Origin: Chara braunii
Taxonomy: Eukaryota > Streptophyta > Charophyceae > Charales > Characeae
Length of the DNA: 40,953 nucleotides
Direction of reading: 5' to 3'
NCBI GenBank assembly: GCA_003427395.1
Contig: BFEA01000039.1
Span: 225,811-266,763, forward strand
The notes under the pieces are model-generated. The model searched no databases, was not told the origin of the DNA, and saw nothing but the letters and a program-made list of their open reading frames with translations. The position numbers were made by a program, and so were the translations under genes. This document shows, piece by piece, positions 9,861-18,335 of this stretch; position 1 is the stretch's first letter, and each line of letters begins with the position of its first letter.

Positions 9861-9939
9861 TCGCTGCGAAGACTCAAGCTCGTCGTGAAAGGGGATCACT
9901 GGGAATAGCCAGCCCTTGGTTGAACCCCGACCGTGTCTC
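9861..9939 (+). repeat. Dispersed repeat, copy 2 of 2
   Basis: Partner of 2454-2532, with 68 identical bases from 9872 to 9939. Downstream sequence differs completely from copy 1. Confidence 0.85.
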
Positions 9940-10173
9940 TGATACGCAGCTGAACGGAATACTCGTGAACGTGAGATGCTGGTGGGATAATTGCNCGGAC
10001 GTGTTCGGCAAGGCCGATCCGCTACAAGATCGCACAACGTCTTCCCTCGTACAGCGACGTCGAAAATCGTATGTGCCAGGACATTGAGGAAACCAGGCCA
10101 CGANGTGGCAACAGCATCAGAAGCGCACTGCGTACTCAATTCAACCCAGAGAGCATACGGTGGAACCGATGAA

Positions 10174-10197
10174 CCATTCGAATCTCTTTTCGAATGG
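10174..10197. repeat. Small perfect stem-loop
   Basis: CCATTCGAA (10174-10182) pairs with TTCGAATGG (10189-10197) around a 6-base loop, within the N-containing region. Meaning unknown. Confidence 0.55.
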
Positions 10198-10766
10198 GGC
10201 AGAGGGCTCGTAGTNCCTACCACACTTCGCACCTACCNGCAGAGGGGAAGGAGCCTAAATCGACGGACTTGGACCGCGAAACCAAGCACGTCGCATACTT
10301 GAGAGTTAAGGACACTTCTTCGTGTGTTGTACGCTCGACGAACACTTCTTCGTGTGTTGTACGCTCGACGAATGGGACTAAGCAGGGCGCTAACCAGACT
10401 TCTGAGGCCTCTGCTTTGACATGCACCGATATTCATAACCTAAGGAGCGCTAGCTATGATGAATTTCAGACCAGTGGCCTATTCAGCAGTCTCATGAAAG
10501 ACATTAATCTATGGATTGCTGCCTATAAGATGCTAGCGCCTAATCCAGGATCCCACGAAGGATCCCACGAAGGCGCGAAGCTAGCGCCTAATCCAGGATC
10601 CCACGAAGGATCCCACGAAGGCGCGAAGCTAGCGCCTAATCCAGGATCCCACGAAGGCTCCCACGAAGGCGCTGGGGGAACGATAGCTCTTCGAGCCTCT
10701 ATGAAGTCACTCGAGGACGAAGGACGAAGGCTGCTCACAAGAGCTGGACACGAAGTGTTGAGGTAA
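10194..10766 (+). CDS. Unrecognised ORF fragment with in-frame tandem repeats
   Basis: An open frame of about 190 codons, the longest on this side of the window, interrupted by two ambiguous bases (10215 and 10238). Near residue 40 it holds a 10-residue tandem (TSSCVVRSTN twice). Near residues 113-160 it holds three copies of a 16-residue unit, LAPNPGSHEGSHEGAK. Both repeat units are multiples of three, so the frame survives them. The 5' part overlaps family B, and no catalytic motif or domain was seen. It may be a transposon-derived or simply repeat-sustained frame. Start and strand are uncertain, and a minus-strand ORF (9828-10232) overlaps the beginning. Confidence 0.25.
   Translation: MGQRARSXYHTSHLXAEGKEPKSTDLDRETKHVAYLRVKDTSSCVVRSTNTSSCVVRSTNGTKQGANQTSEASALTCTDIHNLRSASYDEFQTSGLFSSLMKDINLWIAAYKMLAPNPGSHEGSHEGAKLAPNPGSHEGSHEGAKLAPNPGSHEGSHEGAGGTIALRASMKSLEDEGRRLLTRAGHEVLR
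10251..10306 (+). repeat. Dispersed repeat family B, copy 3 (diverged)
   Basis: Shares GAGCCTAAATC, GGACT and GTCGCATACTTGAG with copies 1 and 2. The middle differs. Confidence 0.55.
10312..10371 (+). repeat. 30-bp tandem duplication
   Basis: Two identical 30-base units (10312-10341, 10342-10371) containing ACTTCTTCGTGTGTTGTACG. Confidence 0.97.
10532..10671 (+). repeat. 48-bp tandem repeat, three copies
   Basis: Units start at 10532, 10580 and 10628, each with GCTAGCGCCTAATCCAGGAT. Within each unit a 12-base subunit (GGATCCCACGAA) is itself doubled. The last copy has a G-to-C change near its second subunit. Confidence 0.97.
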
Positions 10767-11399
10767 TGCGTACTATTCTAGAAACAGTGTGTGAACCACG
10801 CTTCCTCAAATGTTCCAACTCTTTCTCGATTTTTGCATATCAACTTTACATTGAGGTCGTGCTAATCTTTACGCGCCCGATCTCGGCCGCGCGATCTTTG
10901 AGATCGAGCGGTCGAGATCGACCACGCCACTTGGTTATGAAATTGGCAGCTCCCAAAAGGAGCTAGCGCAGATGCGTATGTCGTTAGGGTCGATCCCAGA
11001 GCCCGTTGGGGTTACGTCTGATACAATATCTACTAGGCTAGCTCCTATGACAAAAACTACAACAACAACCCTTCTACTTGAAGGGGTGCGCCCAACAGGC
11101 CTCCTGCCATTCAGCCTACGCATGCCCCGCCTCTCCTACTTCAAGGTCGATGCCTTACAGCCTACCCGACATGGCTTAGTCCGGTAGGCCTGATAGGCCA
11201 ACCTTTTAGCCGTGACTCCGCCGTCGGGCCCCGTCGGGCCCCAACATGGAGTCAAATCTTACAGCCCAATAAAATAGGTGACCCATCTCTCCTGCGTTGC
11301 GGTCCTATACCCGGCGTGTCCATTTTTTTTAGCCTTGTTAGGCTCTGAATCGCGCAGCTTAGTAGTCGCGCGTCCTTATTTTAGGTATACTAGGTATAA

Positions 11400-11402
<3 letters not shown>
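10767..11402. other. Unassigned sequence
   Basis: No recognised gene. A short doubled CCGTCGGGCCC lies at about 11221-11241. ORFs are below 75 codons. Confidence 0.4.

Positions 11403-11434
<32 letters not shown>
11403..11434. repeat. (TA)n microsatellite
   Basis: About 16 TA units. The tract precedes repeat family C copy 1. Confidence 0.95.
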
Positions 11435-11436
<2 letters not shown>

Positions 11437-11540
11437 TATCGTCACAAACAGAACTGCCCGGTAAACCGTAGGCAGAGAGAGAGAAGAGGACAGAAAACGA
11501 GGGGATGTGACAAACTGTTTCGTCGGATTTTCACCGACGC
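11435..11540 (+). repeat. Dispersed repeat family C, copy 1
   Basis: 11453-11533 matches 20704-20784 at roughly 70 of 81 positions. Conserved words are TAAACCGTAG, GAGAGAGAGAAGAGGACA and GTGACAAACTGTTTCGTCGG. Both copies sit just after TA-rich tracts. Confidence 0.8.
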
Positions 11541-11547
11541 ATCAGAT

Positions 11548-11733
11548 GATCGATCTCTCAAAGCCAAAGCAATCTAATATACTCGAAAAAAAACAAAGGT
11601 CGTAGGCTCGCTAGCTAGAGAAAGATTAATCACTACAATGATACTTTTTACTATTTTTTCAAGCATCGCTTTAGTTTCTGGCGTTATGGTTATACGTGCT
11701 AGAAACCCAGTTCATTCCGTTTTATTTCTCATT
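11548..11733 (+). pseudogene. nad6: Mitochondrial nad6 5' fragment with leader, copy 1
   Basis: The ATG at 11638 opens a frame reading MILFTIFSSIALVSGVMVIR then ARNPVHSVLFLI. This is the N-terminal first transmembrane segment and conserved NPVHSVLF motif of plant-type mitochondrial NADH dehydrogenase subunit 6, part of the complex I membrane arm. After about 32 residues the frame enters AT-rich low-complexity sequence and the family similarity ends. Full-length nad6 is around 200 residues. The leader 11548-11637 is duplicated, inverted, at 7936-8025. This is best explained as transferred mitochondrial DNA, truncated at the 3' side. Confidence 0.85.
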
Positions 11734-11950
11734 TGCATTTGTATATATCATATATTGTGTATATATCATATATTTTATTCATATATTTTATATATTGTAT
11801 TAGTATATTATTATATTATTTATCATATTATTAGAATTTATTTATGATATTGTTGAAATATTTTTTTGTCATACTAATAGTACTAAATAATAAGTATTAT
11901 AATAATATATATTATATTTATCTATATCTATTATAAAATGATTGATTTAG
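11734..11950. other. AT-rich spacer between nad6 and 18S pieces
   Basis: Very AT-rich with repeated ATATATCATATATT words. Origin is unclear and no gene is present. Confidence 0.6.
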
Positions 11951-11976
11951 ATTAATCAAGAACGAAAGTTGGGGGA

Positions 11977-12025
<49 letters not shown>

Positions 12026-12087
12026 TAGGGATTGGCGGATGTCTATTGGATGACTCTGCCAGCACCTTGTGAGAAATCAAAGTTTAC

Positions 12088-12136
<49 letters not shown>

Positions 12137-12138
12137 AA
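11951..12138 (+). pseudogene. Nuclear 18S rRNA internal fragment
   Basis: From AATCAAGAACGAAAGTTGGG through GAAGACGATCAGATACCGTC, CTAGTCTCAACCATAAACGA, GGTTCCGGGGGGAGTATGGT and AAACTTAAAGGAATTGAC, this follows the universally conserved core of eukaryotic cytosolic 18S rRNA. The variable stretch GACTAGGGATTGGCGG...GACTCTGCCAGCACCTT resembles green algae. Only about 190 of about 1,800 bases are present. It stops at GGAATTGAC, before the expected GGAAGGGCACC. It has differences in conserved places (GGGGGATCG for GGGGGCTCG; TTGTGAGAAATC for TTATGAGAAATC). It is a displaced fragment, not part of an rDNA array. Confidence 0.95.
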
Positions 12139-12214
12139 CTGTTCATCGAATGCTCTAAAAAAAAATATATAAAAAGAAGAGTAACTATCCAAGGCAGTAG
12201 TAGCAAAAAAAATC

Positions 12215-12450
12215 CATACTGAATAGAAGCTAAAGCTTGATATTTGGCAAAGCGAAATTCTCGAAATATTATTAAAGTTGTTTTACGAACATCCACTATA
12301 ATTAAAAAGTATGTTTCTCCATAAATTAGAAAAAATATTCATAATTTGTTCATCATTCAATACAGACCATGCAGCCTTATGAATCGGATAACCTTCACTA
12401 TTACATAAATGCATAACACTTAAACTATGAATTAGATTCAATACTGGCAT
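12215..12450 (-). pseudogene. matK: matK-like group II intron maturase fragment
   Basis: The minus strand is open for 57 codons from 12450. It reads HLCNSEGYPIHKAAWSVLND then EQIMNIFSNLWRNILFNYSG. This fits maturase domain X, whose plastid matK pattern is F-C-N-x-x-G-x-P-I-x-K-x-x-W...D-I-I...R-N-x-x-H-Y-Y-S-G-S. A stop follows GCS. Shifting frame then gives IIFREFRFAKYQALA, like the next matK segment (Y-I-L-R-x-S-C-A-K-T-L-A). So a frameshift has broken it. Plastid trnK-intron maturase is the best guess. A mitochondrial group II maturase is the alternative. Confidence 0.6.
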
Positions 12451-12487
12451 CTTTATTGAAATGCTTCGGTCGGTCTATGGTGAAGTT

Positions 12488-12513
12488 CATATATATATAT
12501 ATATATATATATT
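12488..12513. repeat. (AT)n microsatellite
   Basis: Thirteen uninterrupted AT units. Confidence 0.95.
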
Positions 12514-13802
12514 CCTACGACCGTATATCCGTGCGGCCTTACCAAACATGGGAAGAACCCGGTCACGCCGCCAGTTCTAGCCACCAATTTTCATATTCTC
12601 CAGGCATCAAGTCTTAGGTTCAATAAGTTTTAGTCTCTAAGTTAAAAATCGAGTTTGAATAAACTTCTTGCAGATAACCCATCTCAATAAGTTATGAAGC
12701 CCGAATAACCCTTTACTAAGTCGAACATCATCCGACATTTATAAACACCGGGTACATACCCTTGTCAGGGTTTCTGCCCCTACAGCAGGAACACGACGCA
12801 GCACGGCGTGGCAAGTGTGGAGCGAAACGTGAACAAAGTTTTGTGAACTAGTATGATGGGCAAAATGGTGATGGTGTGTGATAACATGCGTTTGAGATTT
12901 CGTGGAGGCCAGGTGGGAGGAGGACGTGCGATGGAAGGTTGTCTGTTGCAGTGGAGTGGAATGAAGATTGTACCAAGGAGAAGGTGGGTAGGGCGAGTGC
13001 GGGCTCGATGGTGGGGGATTTCCTATACTTGCCCTTTTACTCCGTCTCTCCTTTTTCTTGATTTAGTGGCCTCCACATCGTTGGGCAAGGACTGAACTCT
13101 CTGTGAGGTCGCGTCAACAAGCTCAACGTGGTTACTCACAACGCAATCGCATCTGGGCATCGATAACGAGGTGATTGCGTCCTACCAAATCTCTTCAAGT
13201 TAATGCAGCTTGCAGAGGGGCTATATTAGCACAGGTTATCAAGACTCGGGAGGCGAACGTATTCCTCCCGCAGGAAGTGGCAAGGGCTGAGTTTGGACTC
13301 TACAGCGGCGGGGCAGCTGGATCAAGGGACTGCGAGAGTGGAGCGCTTCGTGGTGGATTGCACGGACTGAGACTTCAAGTGTTTTAAGGCGGCTTCACGC
13401 AGTGATGAAATCTTTAGTAACTCTTGAGGCATGACCTATTTTTGTTGTGGTTGGGTTTTAAGTTCCTGACATGGGAATTTCTTAGAAAATTCTTGGATGA
13501 CAATTATGAGTTCTTAGTTGATCTCAATCGGTAGTTCATAATTTTTCTCCTTGATTTCACGATCTGTTTTTATAATCATTATAGTCCTCTCATCCACAAT
13601 TGATTGTCGAATTGTTTTTCTGCCTAAAATTTCCTGATGTAATGTTTGAGCGATTTTTTGAACCTTGGGGTTTTGAAAATTGGAGTCGTAAGTCCTTTTG
13701 GACATCAGAATCGATGCCCTATTTTGTTTCTCTATTTGAATTTTCAAAATTTTCTCTTCATCTCGATTGATTTTAATTCGATGTTAAATTCATGATCAAA
13801 CA
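12514..13802. other. Unassigned sequence
   Basis: No recognised gene. ORFs at 12853-13095 and 13175-13387 (plus) and 13514-13747 (minus) are 70-80 codons with no motif. The last 300 bases are AT-rich. Confidence 0.4.
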
Positions 13803-14143
13803 ACAGCCATTTCGTCAAAACGGACATATTATATTTTTTGAACGAAATCAAAACTGATTTTTTTTTGTCAAAATCTGGTCGAAATTTTTTTATTCTGGGG
13901 GTCCGGCATTCCCAAAACGCCGGACCCCCCTGGTCTATGGTTGAGACCAGATACAATTTTTTTTTATTATCATAATTTTTTTTTTTTTTTTTGTAACTGG
14001 TCTCAACCATAGACCAGGGGGGTCCGGCGTTTTGGGAACGCCGGACCCCCTAGAGCAAAAAATTTCGACCGGATTTTGGCAAAAAAAATCAGTTTTCATT
14101 TCGTTCAAAAAATATAATATGTCCGTTTTGACGAAATGACTGT
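13803..14143. mobile_element. Foldback / MITE-like inverted-repeat element
   Basis: Two arms, 13803-13950 and 13997-14143, are inverted copies with only about ten differences over 148 bases. They are separated by a 46-base AT-rich loop. The outer ends read ACAGCCATTTCGTCAAAACG and, inverted, ACAGTCATTTCGTCAAAACG. Each arm contains its own perfect 11-base palindrome, GGGGGTCCGGC with GCCGGACCCCC. The inner arm end CTGGTCT...AGACCAG is also self-complementary. The sequence can therefore form one long hairpin or a multi-branched structure. No transposase lies inside. A clean target-site duplication was not found. High arm identity implies a young insertion or gene conversion. Confidence 0.8.
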
Positions 14144-14279
14144 TAAACTTTGTTTGCATAACTCATAAAAAAATTATTAAACTCGGTTTCCCATGTTAGG
14201 TTGGAAAATTTCACCTCTTACAATATTTTTCAAACAGTTTTTACTCAAGCAATTGGTCTTAGTTTGTTCTTTTTAGCAA

Positions 14280-14992
14280 GGGAGTCAACCGATATTTGAG
14301 CGTCGAAAGCGACCCTCGAGATTAACGAGGACCGAATGATTATGCGTACTACATAATACGCCATTACTGCGACTGCTTGCGTATACATGCATTACTCGTC
14401 GATAGGTGAAGGCCCTACATCCATGCAATTTTATACTAAGTCTCGTACGTATCGCCAATCCCATTTTTCGTGTCGAAAGGTTATGGGTTAGATACAAAAA
14501 GGACTAGGAGTGTTGTTGTGTTGTTTGTTTTGTGTTGTTCCGTGTGTGTGAGTGTTGTGGTGTAACGCTAAGTATGTGGATGCATCCTAGTCGACCGACG
14601 ACGAGTCGCGCTTAGGACTTCAACCCCCAGTGCGTCGATTGGCGTGCGGGTTCGATAGAGGCGTAAGACCGCGCGTACCCTCTATGCTACAACGAACGAG
14701 AAACGCCCTCGGCTGGTCCACCTCTACGATTGCAACTGATTAACTTTTGTATTGTGGACTGGTGGCTCGGCGGGGCTACGCCCACCAAAGGGAGGTGACA
14801 ACCGAAGGTGGAGGTAAGTTGTACCTCGCGTTGGCCCTATCCCGTTGTAGGGGCTCGCAAGAGGTATGGCTGGCGCACTCGGTCGGAGCGGCTTGCGAAA
14901 GCTCCATGTGTATCACGACGAGGATTAAACCAAGTCCTGCGTAACGCGGTCAGTAGGGTCTCGCCCTGCGTAGGACCAATTCGCTCGACAAC
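14280..14992 (+). repeat. Dispersed repeat family A, copy 1
   Basis: Aligns end to end with 22701-23383. Landmarks are GCGACTGCTTGC, ACGTTATGGGTTAGATAC-like, GAGTCGCGCTTAGGACTTCA, GGACTGGTGGCTCG, TACGCCCACCAAAGG, GCTCGCAAGAGGTATGGCTG and GCTCGACAAC. Many substitutions and small indels separate the copies. The central T/G-rich part differs most. At 14871-14882 TGGCGCACTCGG resembles a tRNA box A with one mismatch. No long ORF is conserved between copies. It could be a SINE-like or other non-autonomous element. Confidence 0.8.
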
Positions 14993-16774
14993 GCCGACAA
15001 AATTCCTCCATCCTACTTGTCTTGAAACGCGGACCGAGGAGTTCGACCTCCACGCGAGTCGGTGGGTGATTTACCTGCGAGGCAGAAAAATCTCAGTGGT
15101 GGGGACCTTCTGCGGAAGTGTCGTCCGCCAACTGTTGACTGTCGCAGGGGACTTGAGTAGGCATGACCATCGGGGCCAGAGGAAGGCAGGCAGTAACCCT
15201 AGACACAGTGGGGAGGCGCGCGGCTAAGCCGAGTACCCACCTGGCCCGACAGGACCTTTCCCACCTTGGCCTTCAAAGTCCTCAGTTGAATATTTGTTAC
15301 TACTGCCGAGAGTTGCACCAGGGCCCACGTCACCAACATCACGCAGCAGGCCATGCGGCAGGTCTGCGTCCTTCGGCTCATTGGAGAGACGAAGTTATGC
15401 AGGTCTGGCATAGCCCTGGCACTGCAGCACCATCTGTTCGGACCCGGCAGGAGAGTTGATACTACTCCTTGGAGGATTTCAACATTTGTAGATACTGTCC
15501 TGCCGCCGGTATCAGTCAACACACTTTGTGATGTCTAGGTTAGCACTAGCTAGCATCTGCAAAGCAGGCAGCGGAGCGGGAGACTGTGGGGAGCTCGTCA
15601 CGGCGGGCTACTTCCATGGGACCTCTCTCTATCTCGATCTTTGGAGTTCCAGGAGGTTGCACTCTAATACCACCAAGATCGGTGTCGGGGGCCGTTTTAC
15701 GTAAGCCTATGCTACAAACCTGAGCGCAGGAGCTCAACCCTCCTGGTGATGAAGTATCGGGAATCGCCCGAGTGCTGAGTGTGGGCCAGGCACATCAGCG
15801 CTACCTGCTGCCACAATAGAGTGGCTTGGTGGGCGAGTAGCGGTTTGATGCTCCATAGCAGATCTCAATCCTCGAAGACTACCGCTTGCCGTCCTTATTA
15901 GCTAGCGGCCTTGCAGTGCATGTGCTAGTATGTGGCCTAACGAGAAGGGAGAAGGAGCGAGGAAGTGACGAAAAATCAACAATGAGAAGAAAGTGAGTGA
16001 ACCAGGACTTACATCAGGGCCGGCGAGCTGGGTGCATTCAGAGGTGGAGATGAAGATGGCGGAGACAGAAGGGAGCGTTGTGGAGTGGGAGTAGGACAGA
16101 TAGCCCATTCCTTAGCGGAATCGAGAGCGGTAAGAAAAAAAATTGGGTTTTTTGAGTGAGGCGAAGCTGATGATGAGGTCAGATTTAGAAGGAAGTTAGT
16201 GTATGGATAAGTAGGGGGAAAAAGTCGTGCATGAAGAGATGGCGGAAAGCAAGGAAAGTGAAGAGTGAAAATGTGGTAACTCGGTCGCCTCACAACCGTT
16301 TTTAGAGTTTTAAAATATTAGACTAGGTTTTCGGCAACGGCGACCTCATTGGTGAAGTTAGGTCTGATGATTGGTAAGTAGGGAAAAAGAGTTCGAAAAA
16401 ATAGTGTGGGGGAAAAGGTGAAGCGTGCTCGACCGTTTTTCGACCATTTGCAAGAAGTAAATCTATTGTTTGGAGGCTTCGATGATGGGCGAATCTGATG
16501 GTGTACTTGGAATTTGAGGTTAGGGGGTAAATCTCAAGATCCGACAGATAGGGGTTCCGCCCAAGCGCGGAATGATTTCGAGGCACCATATATCTGGTCG
16601 TTATTTAGTGACAGTTTCATTCCAATTCTTACTCATACTAGCGTTAGGACTCACCTCTCTCTATCTCTCTCTGCGCCTGGCAGGGCATCAGTGTATATTT
16701 TCGAGCTCGAGTTAGAGATTCATCCGCGCACGACCTAAAAGGGGAAGGGCCGAGTGGCGTGGAAAGATACTTAC
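14993..16774. other. Unassigned sequence
   Basis: No recognised gene. Frames such as 15163-15459 plus and 15199-15522 minus overlap and lack domains. On the minus strand a good splice donor context (GATGTAAGTCC, about 16009-16019) follows a 30-residue open stretch. I could not define an exon there. Confidence 0.35.
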
Positions 16775-16894
16775 CGGGTGGTCGTGTGCCAGGAAAGTGC
16801 CAAGATGACGATGTACTTTCTCCGATCCAGCGAAAGATTTATTACGGCTCTCCCCTTCTGCCGAAATGAGTAACACCTTTCTTTTTTTGGGCAT
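16775..16894 (-). CDS. Candidate exon ending at a consensus 5' splice site
   Basis: From an ATG at 16894 the minus strand reads MPKKRKVLLISAEGESRNKS and continues for 40 codons to HDHP. GTAAGTATC then follows immediately, a perfect complement to the U1 snRNA 5' end. PKKRKV resembles a monopartite nuclear localisation signal. The donor falls at a codon boundary. No homolog was recognised, no matching acceptor-flanked second exon was found, and the frame also stays open a little way upstream of the ATG. Treat it as a hypothesis only. Confidence 0.2.
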
Positions 16895-17079
16895 GTGGAC
16901 AACGACACTTGCATTTGAAATAGCTCTCTCGCACATACACTAGTCGAAACTTCATTCCGGGTGTATCTTTTTCCGGCTCCAACGGCCGAATCATTCCGAT
17001 TTCCCTCACCCCACCGATCAAGGAGCGAGCCACGAAAGTCGAAGACCTATCTGTTGGAGTAACAAACCAGTGCGATAGT

Positions 17080-17100
17080 ACAGACTACCTGTTAGTCTGT
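17080..17100. repeat. Small perfect stem-loop
   Basis: ACAGACTA and TAGTCTGT form an 8-bp stem with a 5-base loop. No T-run follows. Function unknown. Confidence 0.5.
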
Positions 17101-17586
17101 ATTTTACCCATTCCATCAGCAGCAGTGGAGAGAGAGACCAACCACGCCATATGAAGCCTTACCTGTAGGCTGGTGCGTGTTGATACCGCTAGACCAGAGT
17201 AGCAAGCCACGTAGGTTGAAAGCCTGCCCATTGCACTGTCAAACGAAGCAGCGGCGAGCAAGTGGAAAGGGAGGAACCCTACTTATTTGACTTGTATGTT
17301 GCTCATCCAACGACTCGTTCACCAAGAAAACTAGCGGGACTGCAAACTTCTTGTGGGTAGTGTGCGTTTTACTTGCGAACTAGGGTAGAAAGGGGACAAC
17401 AACAAGATTTAGAGGTTCTGTTAGTCGGAGGGCTGCTCATTCCTCTTGATGGAGAACTACCAAGAAAATGAGACAAAAGAGGAATAGTTGAATTTTTTGA
17501 AGAAGGGTATCGTTGCGAATCAGAAGGTCATTAGGAGGTCATCATTTGGCAGTTCGACTTTAGTTTGGCCAAACCACTGCACATTT

Positions 17587-17985
17587 TTGGTCGCCATTGT
17601 GGAACCCTCAGGCGCATGAAGGTATCAAGGTTCTCTCCTAAGAACCAAGTTTGACACCATCCTGCATCTCGAAATTCTGAAACTTCTCATTCTACCCTTT
17701 TTACTCTAAGTCTAATATGAGGATACGAGAGAAAGGCGACGACGGGATTGCATACCGCAGGACCGCGTCAAGACTCCGTAGGAAGTCTTGGTCGCCATTG
17801 TGGGACCCTCGGGCGCATTAAGGTATCAAGGTTCTCTCCTAAGAACCAAGTCTGTCCCCCTCCTGTATCTCAGAAACCTGAAACTTTTCATTCTACCCTT
17901 TTTACTCTAAGTTTAATCTGAGGATACGAGAGAAAGGCGGCCGGCGGGATTGCATACCGCAGGACCGCGTCAAGACTCTGCTCAC
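17587..17985 (+). repeat. 201-bp tandem duplication
   Basis: Copy 1 starts at 17587 and copy 2 at 17788, both with TTGGTCGCCATTGTGG. They remain closely similar through AAGGTATCAAGGTTCTCTCC, GAGGATACGAGAGAAAGGCG and GCATACCGCAGGACCGCGTC. The copies differ by scattered substitutions. Confidence 0.95.
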
Positions 17986-18335
17986 CACTTGCGGAAGCTC
18001 TACCAAAACCTAAACGAGGTTCTAGAGGTAGAGAAGTGAGTGCTAACCACCACTTCCTTCTATAAACCCAGTTATAATTCATAATTGTTCATCCTCCTAT
18101 GATTTAACTGAATATACTGCATACATCCATATTAAACTGTACGTTTGATACTAAGGATCTAAGTCAGATCTAAAAAAAAATAAATACAATCAATCTCAAT
18201 TTATTTTTTGTTGTATGTTTGAAGGTAGATTGTAAAAGGATTTTGTATCAAGGGGAAGGCGTGAGGAAGATAGTTATGCTTGCGTTTGACCGAGTCAACC
18301 AAAGGCTGATCCTTTTAACTGTCTGGAGAACCACA

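Noticed and set aside
11638-11847. Complete nad6 gene
   Set aside because: Family similarity ends after about 32 codons. The rest of the frame is AT-rich low-complexity sequence.
11951-12138. Functional rDNA unit
   Set aside because: Only about a tenth of 18S rRNA is present, with substitutions in conserved positions and foreign sequence on both sides.
16766-16790. U1 snRNA 5' end (GATACTTACC)
   Set aside because: Similarity stops after about ten bases. On the other strand the same bases form a perfect 5' splice site, which is the simpler reading.
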